Shown here in pieces: positions 24,889 to 35,040 of a DNA stretch of 64,000 nt. The stretch is from NCBI GenBank assembly GCA_015039365.1, contig WION01000216.1:1-64000 (forward strand), written 5' to 3'. The notes under the pieces were generated by a model. That model did no database searches and was not told where the DNA came from. It saw only the letters and a list, made by a program, of their open reading frames with translations. The first letter of the stretch is position 1. The number at the start of each line of letters is the position of its first letter. The translations under genes and the position numbers were made by a program. Origin of the DNA: Amanita rubescens. Its lineage: Eukaryota > Basidiomycota > Agaricomycetes > Agaricales > Amanitaceae.

Positions 24889-25984
24889 ATGGCCCTGATA
24901 ACCTCACACCTTCCAGATCTCACTCTTTTATCAACAGGAAAAGTCAGAGACATCTACCAATCTTCTAGGTCTGATTCACTTCTATTCGTCGCTTCAGACA
25001 GAATATCTGCCTACGATGTCATCCTAAAAAACGGCATCCCAGACAAAGGCAAACTCCTCACCAAAATTTCCCTCTTCTGGTTCGACATTCTGAAAGATGT
25101 CATTCCCAACCATCTCATCACGGCTGACATCGACGAGATGCCGGAAGAAGTTCACAAATACAGGGATCAGCTAGAGGGACGTGCTATGCTCGTAAAAAAA
25201 GCCAAAGTTATCCCAATCGAAGCCATCGTTCGGGGCTACATCTCTGGTCAGACGTGGCGCATTACACTCTACCTAGATTCGTATTCATAGTATCGCAGGT
25301 TCCGCTTGGGCAGAATACAAAAAATCGGGGACAGCCCACGGAATCCATCTCCCCGAGGGCCTCGTCGAATCTCAAAAACTCTCAGAACCCATCTTCACTC
25401 CATCCACAAAAGCCGAACAAGGGAAACACGACGAGAATATCTCCCCAGAACAAGGTAAACCATCTATCCCTCCACCACTCGTATTTTTCAATTCATCCAA
25501 TCACCCGCCAGCTGCACAACTCATCGGCCAAGACCTCTACGACCAAATCTCATCCACCGCTCTCCAGCTATACAGAATCGCCTCAGAACACGCCCTAGAA
25601 CGAGGTGTTATCCTCGCCGATACCAAATTCGAATTCGGCCTCCTTCCTGCTCCACCCGGTGATCCGGACGGTCACGAACAACTTATCCTCATAGACGAAG
25701 TCCTTACACCCGATTCTTCCCGTTACTGGCCTCTCGCATCGTACTCACCCGGAAAATCGCAGCCGAGCTTTGACAAGCAGTACGTACGAGACTGGCTCGT
25801 CAAGTCGGGCTTCAGAAAAGGTTTAGAGAGTGGTCCGGAAAGCCAGGAGGGCCAAGGATGGAAGGTTGACGATGAAGTCGTCAAGGGTACGAGGGAGAGG
25901 TACGCAGAAGCGGTAGGAGCTACTAACGAGGCCTTGATGGTCTTTGAATTCCGGGTACTTACAGTGTACAGCAGTAACTATTGA
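24889..25984 (+). CDS. ADE1: SAICAR synthetase (phosphoribosylaminoimidazole-succinocarboxamide synthase)
   Basis: It catalyses the ATP-dependent joining of CAIR and aspartate to SAICAR in cytosolic de novo purine synthesis. Three exons: 24889-25246, 25299-25454 and 25512-25984 (987 nt, 328 aa), all in frame. Diagnostic blocks are STGKVRDIYQ, FVASDRISAYDVI, GIPDKGKLLTKIS, PIEAIVRGYISG joined to SAWAEYKKSGT after intron 1, LADTKFEFGL, and the active-site block IDEVLTPDSSRYWP. Intron 1 uses an unusual GTCAGA donor. The start MALITSHLPDLTLLSTGK is the family's usual N-terminus; an in-frame upstream codon at 24814 would lie in the leader. The last 20 or so residues, after TRERYAEA, do not match the usual ending. 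The Ade1 tail may be misread because of an unrecognised intron, or altered by adjacent repeat DNA. Confidence 0.92.
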
Positions 25985-26261
25985 ATTTAGAAGCCATTGA
26001 CTCTGTTGTCATCCCCAAGATGACCTTAGCCCTTCGCTATTTTGCTGGTAATCTACCTTCGTGCTCTGGTTAGTTCCTCCCACTGTGGGGATGGAGCAAA
26101 TACAGGCACACATGAAAGCTTTGTTTTTATTACATTCATCACATCCATCTGAAGCTTCTCTGCCTCATCCCACCTTCCCTGATACATGTATGTATATTGT
26201 TGCCAAATTGGCCATGCTGGTGACTTATATAAGTATAAAATTCATATTAATGGAAAGGAGC
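25985..26261. other. ADE1 3' flank at the edge of the transposon-rich region
   Basis: No gene is visible. Sequence character shifts from CpG-containing host DNA to CpG-poor repeat DNA within this stretch. Confidence 0.4.
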
Positions 26262-26390
26262 TGTCATATCCCATTCCAGACTCCACCCAAACCCTGTAAC
26301 CTAGACTCCGATGGACACCCAACTATGCCCCGTGACAACCACTCCCCACTCATGTTGCAACTTGTATCAAACCTATACCAAACTCTGTCA
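26262..26390 (+). repeat. 5' part of an old LTR (family B), interrupted
   Basis: Begins TGTCATATCCCATTCCAGAC and runs parallel to the first part of the solo LTR at 31968-32765 until the inverted-repeat element at 26391 cuts it off. The matching remainder resumes near 29914. Confidence 0.7.
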
Positions 26391-26936
26391 CATCAGGAAA
26401 ACGGTTGGGTTTGCTTTGGGTGCTTCAGCTTTGCAAGTAGAGCTTTCCTGGGCTTTAGCTTTGGGCCTGCTTGCTTTTCAAGCTTTAGCTTTCAGACAAG
26501 TCACTTTGTATGGCTTTAGCTCTGCCCTTACACCTTTCTGAAGTAAGTAGCAGCATAGGAATATACATACTAGTAGAACATTTTCAGGTATTAGGGGGGG
26601 GGTAATGGAAAATAGATTTATTTCAAAATACTATAGTCTCGGGTAGTAATCATTACATAAAAAGGAATCATGGACTATGGGACTGAATATCTTATGCAGA
26701 TCACGAATGATGGCATTGAGTTCGGATGGTTGTGTGTGACTCAATGATAGTGTCGCTGGGATGAGTGAAGCTGAGTTACATTAAAAAAATGGAGAAATTT
26801 GAAGAATTACGTACTTTGAAGTTTCCGTCAATGCCGAGGCCCCATAAAAAATATTGTGCTATAACAGGCAATTTCGATAACTAAGCCCGTAACGTGAGAA
26901 AAGGACCAGTGTAATGAGAATGCGGCTCACCTGTAC

Positions 26937-27178
26937 AACTTGAGAATGCGTAGCAACAAATGCATCGAACACGGACTTTTGATCTGATATGAGGGGGAAG
27001 TGACGTTGAATTCCACTCAGGGAGGGGATAGATCGTACGGAAAGGCTTGGGCGCAATGCGTAGTGACAAATGCATCAAACACGGACTTTTGATCTGATGT
27101 GAGGGGGAAGTGACGTTGAACTCCACTCACTGCTCGCAGACGAGGGAGGGGATAGATCGTACGCTAAAGGCTTGGGCG
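26937..27178. repeat. Tandem duplication of about 115 bp
   Basis: The block containing AATGCGTAG.AACAAATGCATC and GAGGGGGAAGTGACGTTGAA occurs at about 26946-27056 and again at 27057-27178. The second copy carries an extra ~12-bp insertion. It lies inside the 3.1-kb TIR element. Confidence 0.75.
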
Positions 27179-28471
27179 CGAAAGTGTCGATGACAGTGGG
27201 AAAGTCTTGGTCTGATTCTTTGGATGGGTAGCGGAAGGACATTGATATGGAGAAAGGCCCGTCTAGAGGGCGAGTCGAGGGGTGAGAGAGCCAAGGAGGG
27301 AGGATCACTGGAGGAATACTGGGGAAAAGCAGAGAAGATGTTCATAGGGGACCGCGAAAATCCACTGGGCTCATTGCTGTTTGACACCATTATGTTTTTG
27401 TGTACCCGCAGTAAAGCCGAGGGATGGGAGAGGGGAAAGACGGACAAGAACAGGCTGTTAAATCCGCACACAGCCTGTCGATAAAAGTGATATTGACGGG
27501 TGAGGAAGACCATAAGAGAGTTGAAGGGAGATCGTCATCAAGGCTTAAGAGCAGAGGGAGACTTGGTGACCCGTTATAGGCGTAAGGATTACGCAGAGAG
27601 CTGAGAGCGGAATCGTTTAGGACGTGTCTGAAGTGACGAGAGAAGCAATGCTCTTCGCTGCGAGGTGCTGGCGGGCTGCGCGGTAATGGAAGACAGAGGC
27701 GCTTGAGATGGGTGCGACATGATGACGAGGCTGATACTGTTGACGCTGCAGCAGGAGCGATGGCGCGCGAAAGCCTGTGCATGGCCTGGGCGCAGTTTGG
27801 GGGGCATGACGGCTAAAGTGGTCAAGGAGAACGATGGTGAGAGAGTGGGCGGTTGAGAAGGGAAGCGTAGGGGCGTACCGCGAGTTGGGACTGCATCAGT
27901 GGTGGCACGCTGAAGTTTGCAGGGAGAAAACCGTGTTTGCTGGGCTACGTTCAAGGTGTCATTCGAGCGGAGCGCTTGAGCCACGACTTTGGGCGGGAGC
28001 TGGATGTATTGGACCGCGGGATTGGACTTGTGAGATTTGTCGCTGAGGATGCAAACACCTCCAAATAAACCGCTTCGTTATCTTCCCCTCCGTCATTCAT
28101 CTCTCTCCTCATGCTCTCTGGCTCATTTCCCCCATGATTACTCGCCAACCATGAATCAGTGACATTGAAAAGATCCAGCGAGAAAAACAAGATGGCGTGA
28201 CGTATGCTCGAGGCTTGCGATTACTCACGTACAACGTTCGCCCTACCTGCACCACTTCCCTTCTCTCATCCTTATCTTACCAATTTTCTACTATCACGCG
28301 TTAGCCGCAAAGAAGTAAGTATTCCCTCGAGCGCGTATATGTAGCGACGGTTGTGATGACTGAGCGCATATAGCGACATTTTCGATCTCGTAGTGCTGCT
28401 CTCTGTAGCAATACTTACGTACATCCTGTGCATTCAAAATGCGCATATAGCGATGTTTTGCATCCCGCCGC

Positions 28472-28880
28472 GCCCCAGGTGAGCTGTGCGAAAAATATTT
28501 TTGATGTTGCTCACCCACCTCTTCTCCCTTTCCTTCCGCCACTCGACCAACACCCCACTGCACCCCGTTGCGCCGCACCCCATCCATCGCGCTATCGCGC
28601 ACCCCAGATGAGCCACGTGAAGGCCTTGCTGACCCACCACTCCTCTCTCGCCCACCCACCATTCAATCCGCATCCACCGCGCCCTGTCATACCCCAGGTG
28701 AGTCGTGTAACCCCGTATTTCGACGTTGCTGACCCACCACCCTCCCTCGCCCTCCGCAGACCCACCACCCCCATCCTTTGCCCACCGCAGCCACCCTAAA
28801 CACCACATCTCCTCCCGCACCCCAGGTAAGCCACACCAAAGTCGTTTTTAACGTTGCTCACCCACCAAGCCTCCCTCGCG
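28472..28880 (+). repeat. Degenerate tandem repeat with donor-like CCCCAGGTGAG motif
   Basis: Four units start with CCCCAGGTGAG or a close variant at about 28473, 28601, 28691 and 28820 (spacings near 128, 90 and 129). Each is followed by a G/T-rich piece ending in GTTGCTGACCCACC or a variant, then a C-rich filler. One open frame reads the units as repeats of (A/I)PQVSHxKxxFDVAHPP. A shorter repeat, GCGCATATAGCGA, precedes it at 28364 and 28441. Confidence 0.7.
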
Positions 28881-29516
28881 TTCCACGACTTAAACACAGC
28901 ACGCCGCACCCACCGCACCGCCACGCGGTCATTTATATCTCAGTTATCAAACTGCCAGCCCGCGCGCCATTCTTTCTCTCGCAACATCCTCCCTATCATC
29001 ATTCGCGCTCGTTTGCGCCCCATCACTACAAGCTTTCGCCTGTCATTTCTCGTCATCAAATCGCCCACTGGTACTGTTCTCTTGCAAAATTTCCATCATA
29101 TCATCACTCGCTATCGTTCGCGCCCATCCTACATGTTCTCGCATCATTGCAACTCACTTCATACCATCCATTACTATCTCGCCTGTCATTTCTCTTTGTT
29201 GCAACTTGTCTTTCAGTATGATCTGCACATAATTATTGTTGTATTTGGATAGATAAAAGTAGAATTTTTTTACGTGCAATAAGTGGGATCTAATTGAACC
29301 ATAACCAGCTTTCCAGTGTGCTTTCAAAGCTACCTGCTGGCTTTCAAAGCTAAATTGTAGCTCTGAGAGCAAATGTTCCTTCCTTAAACAGGTGGAAACA
29401 GCTTTAGCAAAGCTCAGGTGCTTTTGTTGCTCTGAGAGCTCTGGTAGCTTTGCAAAGCTCTCAAAGCACCCAAAGCAAACCCAACCGTTTTCCTGATGCA
29501 TGACTCTGTTACCTGG

Positions 29517-29913
29517 TGAAATGATCAGAAGAAGGCCGATGCAGAAGTGTGTTTGGCCAAAGGGGCTTCGGAGGTCAGTCCTGGGGGTACCTTGGAGGCA
29601 GAGAGAGTGCTGAAGGCGAAGGTGAACGAGTGGAAGGTGTCCGAAGCACCGAGGAACGAAGGGAACCAAAGGAATCAAACTCGGAGCAGTAATGGGGTGA
29701 TAATTGGCTAAATACAACTACGTACACAATGGTATATATACTACGGAGGCATGAGGTGACCATGTGACAATTCCTGCACCAAGTCTGAGGCCTGTGCATG
29801 CATCCAAACACAAACGATCATCCTCTGGGGTCGAGTATAGGCTCGGAGTGCTTTGGGGAGCTTCGGAAGGTTTCGGAGATTGGTTCCAACGTAGCCGGAA
29901 TCGGCTCGTTACA
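29517..29913 (-). mobile_element. Solo LTR, Ty3-type family A (397 bp)
   Basis: On the minus strand it runs TGTAACGAGCCGATTCC...GATCATTTCA and contains a TATATATAC box. It is the same length as, and closely similar to, the LTR at 44660-45056. Its start is almost the same as the start of the 487-bp LTRs of the complete Ty3 element. ACCTG occurs on both sides (29511-29515 and 29918-29922), a possible target duplication if a few extra terminal bases belong to the insertion. Confidence 0.8.
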
Positions 29914-30150
29914 CCGGACCTGCATCACACTCCATACCATTCCTGATATTTGCTAACTTGTCTCTCTTTCTATGACACTCCACTCATTACATCTCTTGTT
30001 TCATCTTGGGCATCACTGGTATCAACATCCCTTTGTACCATATGCTCTGCAGCTCCACTTCCCATATGATATCACTCCATGTCTCCATAGTTTCCTTGCT
30101 TAGCTAGGTCCTCATCAGAACATGGCCATAGCTCCCCTTGTTAGACTACT
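29914..30150 (+). repeat. Remainder of the interrupted family-B LTR
   Basis: Sequence such as CATCAGAACATGGCCATA and CTCCATAGTTTCCT matches the later part of the solo LTR at 31968-32765. It continues the piece at 26262-26390 and shows that the 3.1-kb TIR element and the 397-bp LTR inserted into it. Confidence 0.65.
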
Positions 30151-30584
30151 ATACTAGTGCCAGTGTCTCTTTGAGAAACTTGTTGATACCTGCAGAAATG
30201 ATGCTGCTGATCAATGTGACCATTCATCATTGCTTCCGAGTGCTAAAGAGCTGCAATATTGCCAATACCTTCAGAATAACCACTTTGACTCATAATAAGT
30301 ATGAACCAATATCCTGCACTTCAATGAAAACTCATCATACACCACTGTTGGCCATTTTGTCATTTGTTTATTCCTTCCTTTTCTTGAATCCCTTATTAGT
30401 GAGCTGGAGCATTGAATGGGGCCAGCCAGATGAGAAGTTGGGCACGGGGGCATACTATGTATGCATTGCCATGGGACAGTTAACAACTCTGTGCCAGATG
30501 GACCAGTCATGTGACTAAAGCAATCTATATGTTCTGAGGCCATAGTGGAATGAAGTGAAACAAAGGTAATCAGTTTTATAATAG

Positions 30585-31360
30585 GGAGCTTTGCAGTGTC
30601 AATAGTGATCAGAGGTTCAGTTATGTAACTGCAATTAACCTTAACTTAACTGAACCTAACTGCTCAACCAGTTAATTATCAGTTAAGGTTAGGCCCTTTC
30701 CCTAACCTTAACCAGACCGGTTATGACCAGTTAAATTATGCAATCTTGTAGAGCTGGTCCTTAGCTTCATTTTGAGCCCTTATTCATGTAATTTGGCCCA
30801 GTGGTTCATGAGATATGAAGTATTTTGTGAAGGGATGTCAAATGATTGTGTTTCCCATTAGCAATGTGGTCCATGACATGCAAAAAGCAATATACAATTA
30901 GTTTCTCATGTTCAATCTGCTAGCTATTTCCCTCACCACACTCAGAAACATAGTTCTCTGGTGAGGAGCAAAGTTTTGCATGGCTGTCATGAGGCTCTAA
31001 TTTGTATGCAATTTTCATTATGTTTATCATTCTGTATTGGACAATATACTTCTGACTTAGGCTGTTGGCATTTGGGACTTGTTTCTGACTTATATTGATC
31101 AGTTATGAGCATCATAGACAACATTGCTAATGGGAAACCAATCATCTTGACATCACTCACAAAACACTTCATATCTCATGAACCACTGGTCCAAATTACA
31201 TGAATAAGGGCTCAAAATGATGCTAATAACCTGCTCTACCAGATTACATAATTTTAATCGGTTAAGAAAATTCTGGGTCATCAGTTAATTGATCAGTTAC
31301 AGTTAATCAATTTTGGGGCAATTAACCGGACTTAACCTAACCTCACAACACTAAGTGTCA
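30585..31360. repeat. Long imperfect inverted repeat (foldback element)
   Basis: The arm at about 30768-30881 is nearly the reverse complement of 31108-31222. Shared pieces include GTGGTTCATGAGATATGAAG in one arm and its complement in the other. The outer parts on both sides are rich in GTTAA/TTAAC and ACCGGT-like words, also mirror-related. No coding potential. It resembles a MITE or foldback element; CpG is almost absent. Confidence 0.7.
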
Positions 31361-31639
31361 ATCTTGCTTAAGTGCAGTAAGTTACTCATGCCAAGCCTGG
31401 CCAAATAACTCAGCTCCAATTGGCTTTGGTTTAAATTTAGAGTAGCACAGCAACTCTGGATATGCTTTGATAAGGTGAGCATCCCTTCCCCACCTTGCTC
31501 ACCACTCCACCTCACCTGCCCATTTTCAGTACTTTTGCTGCTTCACCTGCCTAGTGCTTGTTCCAGCTAGGGAATGGCAGGGGTATATCCCCAGTCATTC
31601 CCTAGTTGAGAGATGATGGGCAAAGTTTGGTTGTATCTG

Positions 31640-31735
31640 AAACTCACAGTACATATTAAAAAAATAAGCATGTCCAACATATCATGTAATCATAATGTAG
31701 GAGTCTGTACCGTGTTTGTAACAAACACAGCAGCT
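31640..31735 (+). repeat. LTR family C fragment
   Basis: The stretch ending ACCGTGTTTGTAACA matches one end of the solo LTR at 41153-41673 (plus orientation), with C-to-T type differences. Confidence 0.6.
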
Positions 31736-31967
31736 GCACCATTGGACAATCCTGTTGTTCAGGGCCTCTTGGCCAAGGAAATTTGTCTTAGCCTCATCAT
31801 GCTGCTAACTTAGGTCTACTAAATGGCTGTTGACTTGCCAATCAAATGTCTATATGCCTACATCAGCAACCCTGCAAAAAAACTTACAAACTTATTGCAT
31901 TAAGATCATTAGCTACCCCTAGTTATCTGACACCCCAGTTAATAGTCAACAAGTTGGGGTCAGTAAC

Positions 31968-32765
31968 TGTCATATCCTGCTCCGGACTCCACCCAAACTC
32001 CGTGACCTCAGACCCCAATGGACTCCTGACTATACCCATGACCATTTCCAACTCATGTCGCATCTCATATCAAGCCTATGCCAAAACTCCGAAAACTCCA
32101 TCACAACTCTGTCACAGACTCCATCACAACTCTGTCACAGACTCCATCACAACTCTGTCACAGACTCCATCACAACTCTGTCACAGACTCCATCACAACT
32201 CTGTCACAGACTCCATCACAACTCTGTCACAGACTCCATCACAACTCCGTCACAACTCTGTGCATGGACTCCATACTTTCCCTGACATTCGCTAAGTTCC
32301 TTTCTATGTATTTTCCATACTTGTTTCGCCTCTTGTTTCATCTCAGGCATCATGGATATCATTATCCCTTCATACCATATGCTCTACTCCACTTTCTGTT
32401 CCATATCTCCATAGTTTCCTGTTCTCATCAGAACATGGCCATAACTCCCCTTGTCGGACTATGTATATAAGGCCTCACTTGTACTCATACAGTAGTCCGA
32501 ATATTGACTTGGATTGTGCCCCAACTCGTATTGACTCCCTGTCTTTCATTGTCTCGACTCTATCCAGACCGTTCGTCCTCCGGACTCCATCCTGGACTCC
32601 AGAGTGTTCTCCAGAAGTTTAGGCAAGACATATGTTAGCACGGCGCAGCTTGCACGCTGAAGCCTAGCCTTTCCCCACTACGTCCCGGACTCCGTTATAC
32701 TCCGTCCTTCCTCGTCCGTGGCTTAGTTCCCAGGCTCTGCCCCAATTAGGATCACTGTCCTTACA
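31968..32765 (+). mobile_element. Solo LTR family B (798 bp) with 5-bp target duplication GTAAC
   Basis: It runs TGTCATATCCTGCTCCG...CTGTCCTTACA (TG...CA) and is flanked on both sides by GTAAC (31963-31967 and 32766-32770). A TATATAAGG box lies near 32464. It carries an internal 23-bp minisatellite. The direct duplication and absence of internal genes identify it as a solo LTR left after recombination. Confidence 0.85.
32097..32256 (+). repeat. 23-bp minisatellite inside the family-B LTR
   Basis: Six perfect copies of a 23-bp unit (beginning TCCATCACAACTCTG) run from 32097 to 32234, followed by a diverged copy. Because 23 is not a multiple of 3, all plus-strand frames stay open and spell permutations of the same 23-residue repeat. 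The apparent ORFs here are an artefact of the repeat. Confidence 0.9.
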
Positions 32766-32819
32766 GTAACTGTCAGTTACCCAAAGTCTCTTTGGAAAGT
32801 TTGTCCATGAGTTCATAAG

Positions 32820-33160
32820 ATACTCTTCCAGGTTTTTGCCCTGTCAGTAAGATCATCAGTCTCCATCAGTCTCCATCAGTTTGTTTGTAGGCCTGTCAAT
32901 GGGACCATAAGTCTCTATTAGTCTACATCAGTTCATTAGTAGGTTGGTCAATGGGATCATAGGTCTACACCAGTTCCTTTGTAGGTTGGTCAATGGGATC
33001 ATAAGTCTCTATCAGTTCTTTTGTAGGTTTGTCAATAAGTTCATAAGTTCATAAGATGCCAAGTCTATAAGTTTATAAGTCCATAAGATGTCATGAGTCC
33101 CCATCAGTTACCATAAATGGCAAGTCAATAAGTTCATAAGTTGCCACAAGTTGCCATAAG
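32820..33160 (+). repeat. Tandem and interspersed short repeats (GTAGGTTGGTCAATGGGATCAT)
   Basis: About four units of 42-51 bp containing GTAGGTTGGTCAATGGG and ATAAGTCTCTATCAG or variants run from about 32885 to 33045. They are followed by a run of CATAAGTTGC-like words. No coding potential. Confidence 0.65.
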
Positions 33161-33365
33161 TTGCCAATAAGTTTTTTTGCAGGGTTGCTGATGCTACTAC
33201 CTCATTTGTCACTCCCATTTATGTTCACCACATATGGGCTACCTCATTCCCTCACTATACCCATTCTGTTTCCCCTATGCCCAGCTCCTTATCCACACAC
33301 ATATGATCCCTTGTTTGTCTATCTTTGCTATCTTCATTGTTCTACTTAAGGCTGTGCCTTTGTTC
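33161..33365 (-). repeat. LTR family C fragment, opposite orientation
   Basis: ATGTTCACCACATATGGGCT and neighbouring sequence match the reverse complement of about 41404-41610 inside the solo LTR at 41153-41673. Confidence 0.6.
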
Positions 33366-33388
33366 CCTTTACAATATGGCTGTGCTAC

Positions 33389-34120
33389 TAGTGCTTAAAG
33401 GTCTGGTCACAGTGACTGGAAAATAACTGTAACCAGACTGAACCATGACTAGTTATGACCAGACCATTGGTCACAGTTCTACTGGTCAGCACTTGGTTAT
33501 GGTTCCAGTCATAGCTGATGGACAATTTTGCATAACTGATGTGGAACTGGTTGTGACTAGTGATCTGCATAAAAGTAGGAAAAATACTCTGCCCATTGCA
33601 GGGTTGGGATTGGCAGAGCATTTTCCATTTTTTTAGGATTGGGACAGTGACATGTGAGGATAATGTGCAATAAAAATAGAAAAAATACTCCACCCATTGC
33701 AGTGTCAGGATGGGCAGAGCATTTTTCTATTGTTTTGGAGGATTGGGACAGTGACATGGCAGGATAATCTGCAATAAAAATAGAAAAATACACTGCCCAT
33801 TGCAGTGTTGGGATGGGTAGAGTATTTTTCTATTTGTTTTTAGGATTGTGACAGTGACATGTCAGGATAATCTGCAATAAAATAGAAAAATACTCCACCC
33901 ATTGCAGTGTCAGGATGGGTAGAGTATTTTTCCACTTTTTAGGATTGGGACAGTGACCATGTGGCCCCAAGCTGTGGTCATAACTGGTCAATAAGAGAAC
34001 TAGTCCATAACTGGTCCATTGGGCTGACCAAGGTTGACCAAACTGATTGTGACCAGTTATAACAGTTCCGGTCCCAGTTCTGGGGTTGGGCCATTTGTGG
34101 ATGACCAGTCACAGTCACAG
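33389..34120. mobile_element. hAT-like non-autonomous element with tandem hairpin units (ends uncertain)
   Basis: Begins TAGTGCTTAAAGGTCTGG, like the ends of the element at 42033-42807, and is rich in GACCAGT/ACTGGTC words. From 33581 it carries four units about 102 bp apart (33581, 33682, 33784 and about 33886), each with a self-complementary core of the type AATACTCTGCCC...GGGCAGAGTATTTT. The right boundary could not be fixed. Confidence 0.6.
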
Positions 34121-34204
34121 TTCTGCCAAATTGGGCAAAAAACCAGAATTTGTATATTTTATATATACATATATTTAGTTGTTGTAAAGCTTTATATACC
34201 CTTA

Positions 34205-35040
34205 TCAGCAGTTTTCCTGATGCTTCTCAATATCCCCAACTTGTCTAAACATGAATTCAGGGACATTTCTGCTCTCTGTAATGTTTCCATGGGGGTCTTG
34301 TTTGGACATGAGTCCATAGATGTCATTCACTTTATCAAGGTCAGAAATGGAGAGGTTGTTGGTCCCACCATAGTTTGGATTGGTGTTGCTCCTGAGACTC
34401 TCCTCAGCAAGGACACTCACACAGTGGCTCATGGTTGCCTGGACCTTCTCAAGGAATTCAAAATCACTGATGTCAAAGTCAGGTACTACCAGGAGTCCAT
34501 TTATACTACCCAGTTGCCAGCCAGTCCAAACCTCTCAAACTCATTGACAATGAACACTTGACTGTCAATGTTTGTGGTCTCTCCATTGCTGCCCAGGCCA
34601 CACCTCAGGTTCAGGGTACTGGAGGTCTCTACCTTGCTGAAGGCAGTGGCAACAGCAAGAAGGTCTTGCTTGTCACAGCTGACCATGTCCTCTTTCCAAA
34701 TGACAACCATGCCTGCAAAGATGCCTGCTCTTGAAAAGTTCCTTCATGATGTCACAAACAAGGCCACATTGTCCATTCCCATCACTCTCCAAGTTGGGGG
34801 TCTTCTCCACCCTGATTGAGGCTCTATCATTACAGATGCATTGGCAGCCTCATCATGGGTGGTTGCCATGGCCAGATGGATACCTTGGATATCACATATG
34901 CAACACCCTTCTTCTGGCTCTTGCAGCATATCAGGGACAATGGGTTTCCTGGTGCCAACCTCAACCCAGTCATGGGCCATGACATTGGCCAGAATGACAC
35001 CTAGGGACACTGGCAAGGTGGTGACATCAAACATATCTCA
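34205..35040 (+). pseudogene. Broken copy of a basidiomycete family with trypsin-like His motif
   Basis: The first part (34220-34560) encodes NVSMGVLFGHESIDV, GPTIVWIGVAPETLLSKD and VAHGCLDLLKEF. After a one-base frame change, 34556-34740 encodes GLSIAAQATPQVQGTGGLYL and KKVLLVTADHVLFPND. After a large internal deletion, 34840-35000 encodes ITYATPFFWLLQ and related C-terminal sequence. I recognise these blocks as one long mushroom gene family. TADHV resembles the catalytic-His motif of trypsin-fold proteases, but the middle, where a GDSG serine motif would be expected, is missing. CpG is nearly absent, as in the surrounding relics. Confidence 0.65.

Larger units (their letters stand above)
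26391..29498. mobile_element. 3.1-kb non-autonomous TIR element with perfect 35-bp inverted ends
   Basis: The first 35 bases (26391-26425, beginning CATCAGGAAAACGGTTGG) are the exact reverse complement of 29464-29498. Both ends are followed inward by many short AGCTTT/AAAGCT motifs, like the subterminal repeats of CACTA-type elements. The element sits inside an older LTR of family B. No transposase is recognisable; the interior has only short frames and two tandem-repeat tracts. I see no clear target duplication (at most a CA dinucleotide). A smaller element at 38917-39869 has related ends and a 3-bp duplication, which favours a CACTA/CMC-like assignment. Confidence 0.75.

Noticed and set aside
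32097..32256. CRISPR-like regularly spaced short repeats
   Set aside because: The 23-bp units are directly adjacent without spacers, lie inside an LTR and in a eukaryotic genome; it is a minisatellite.
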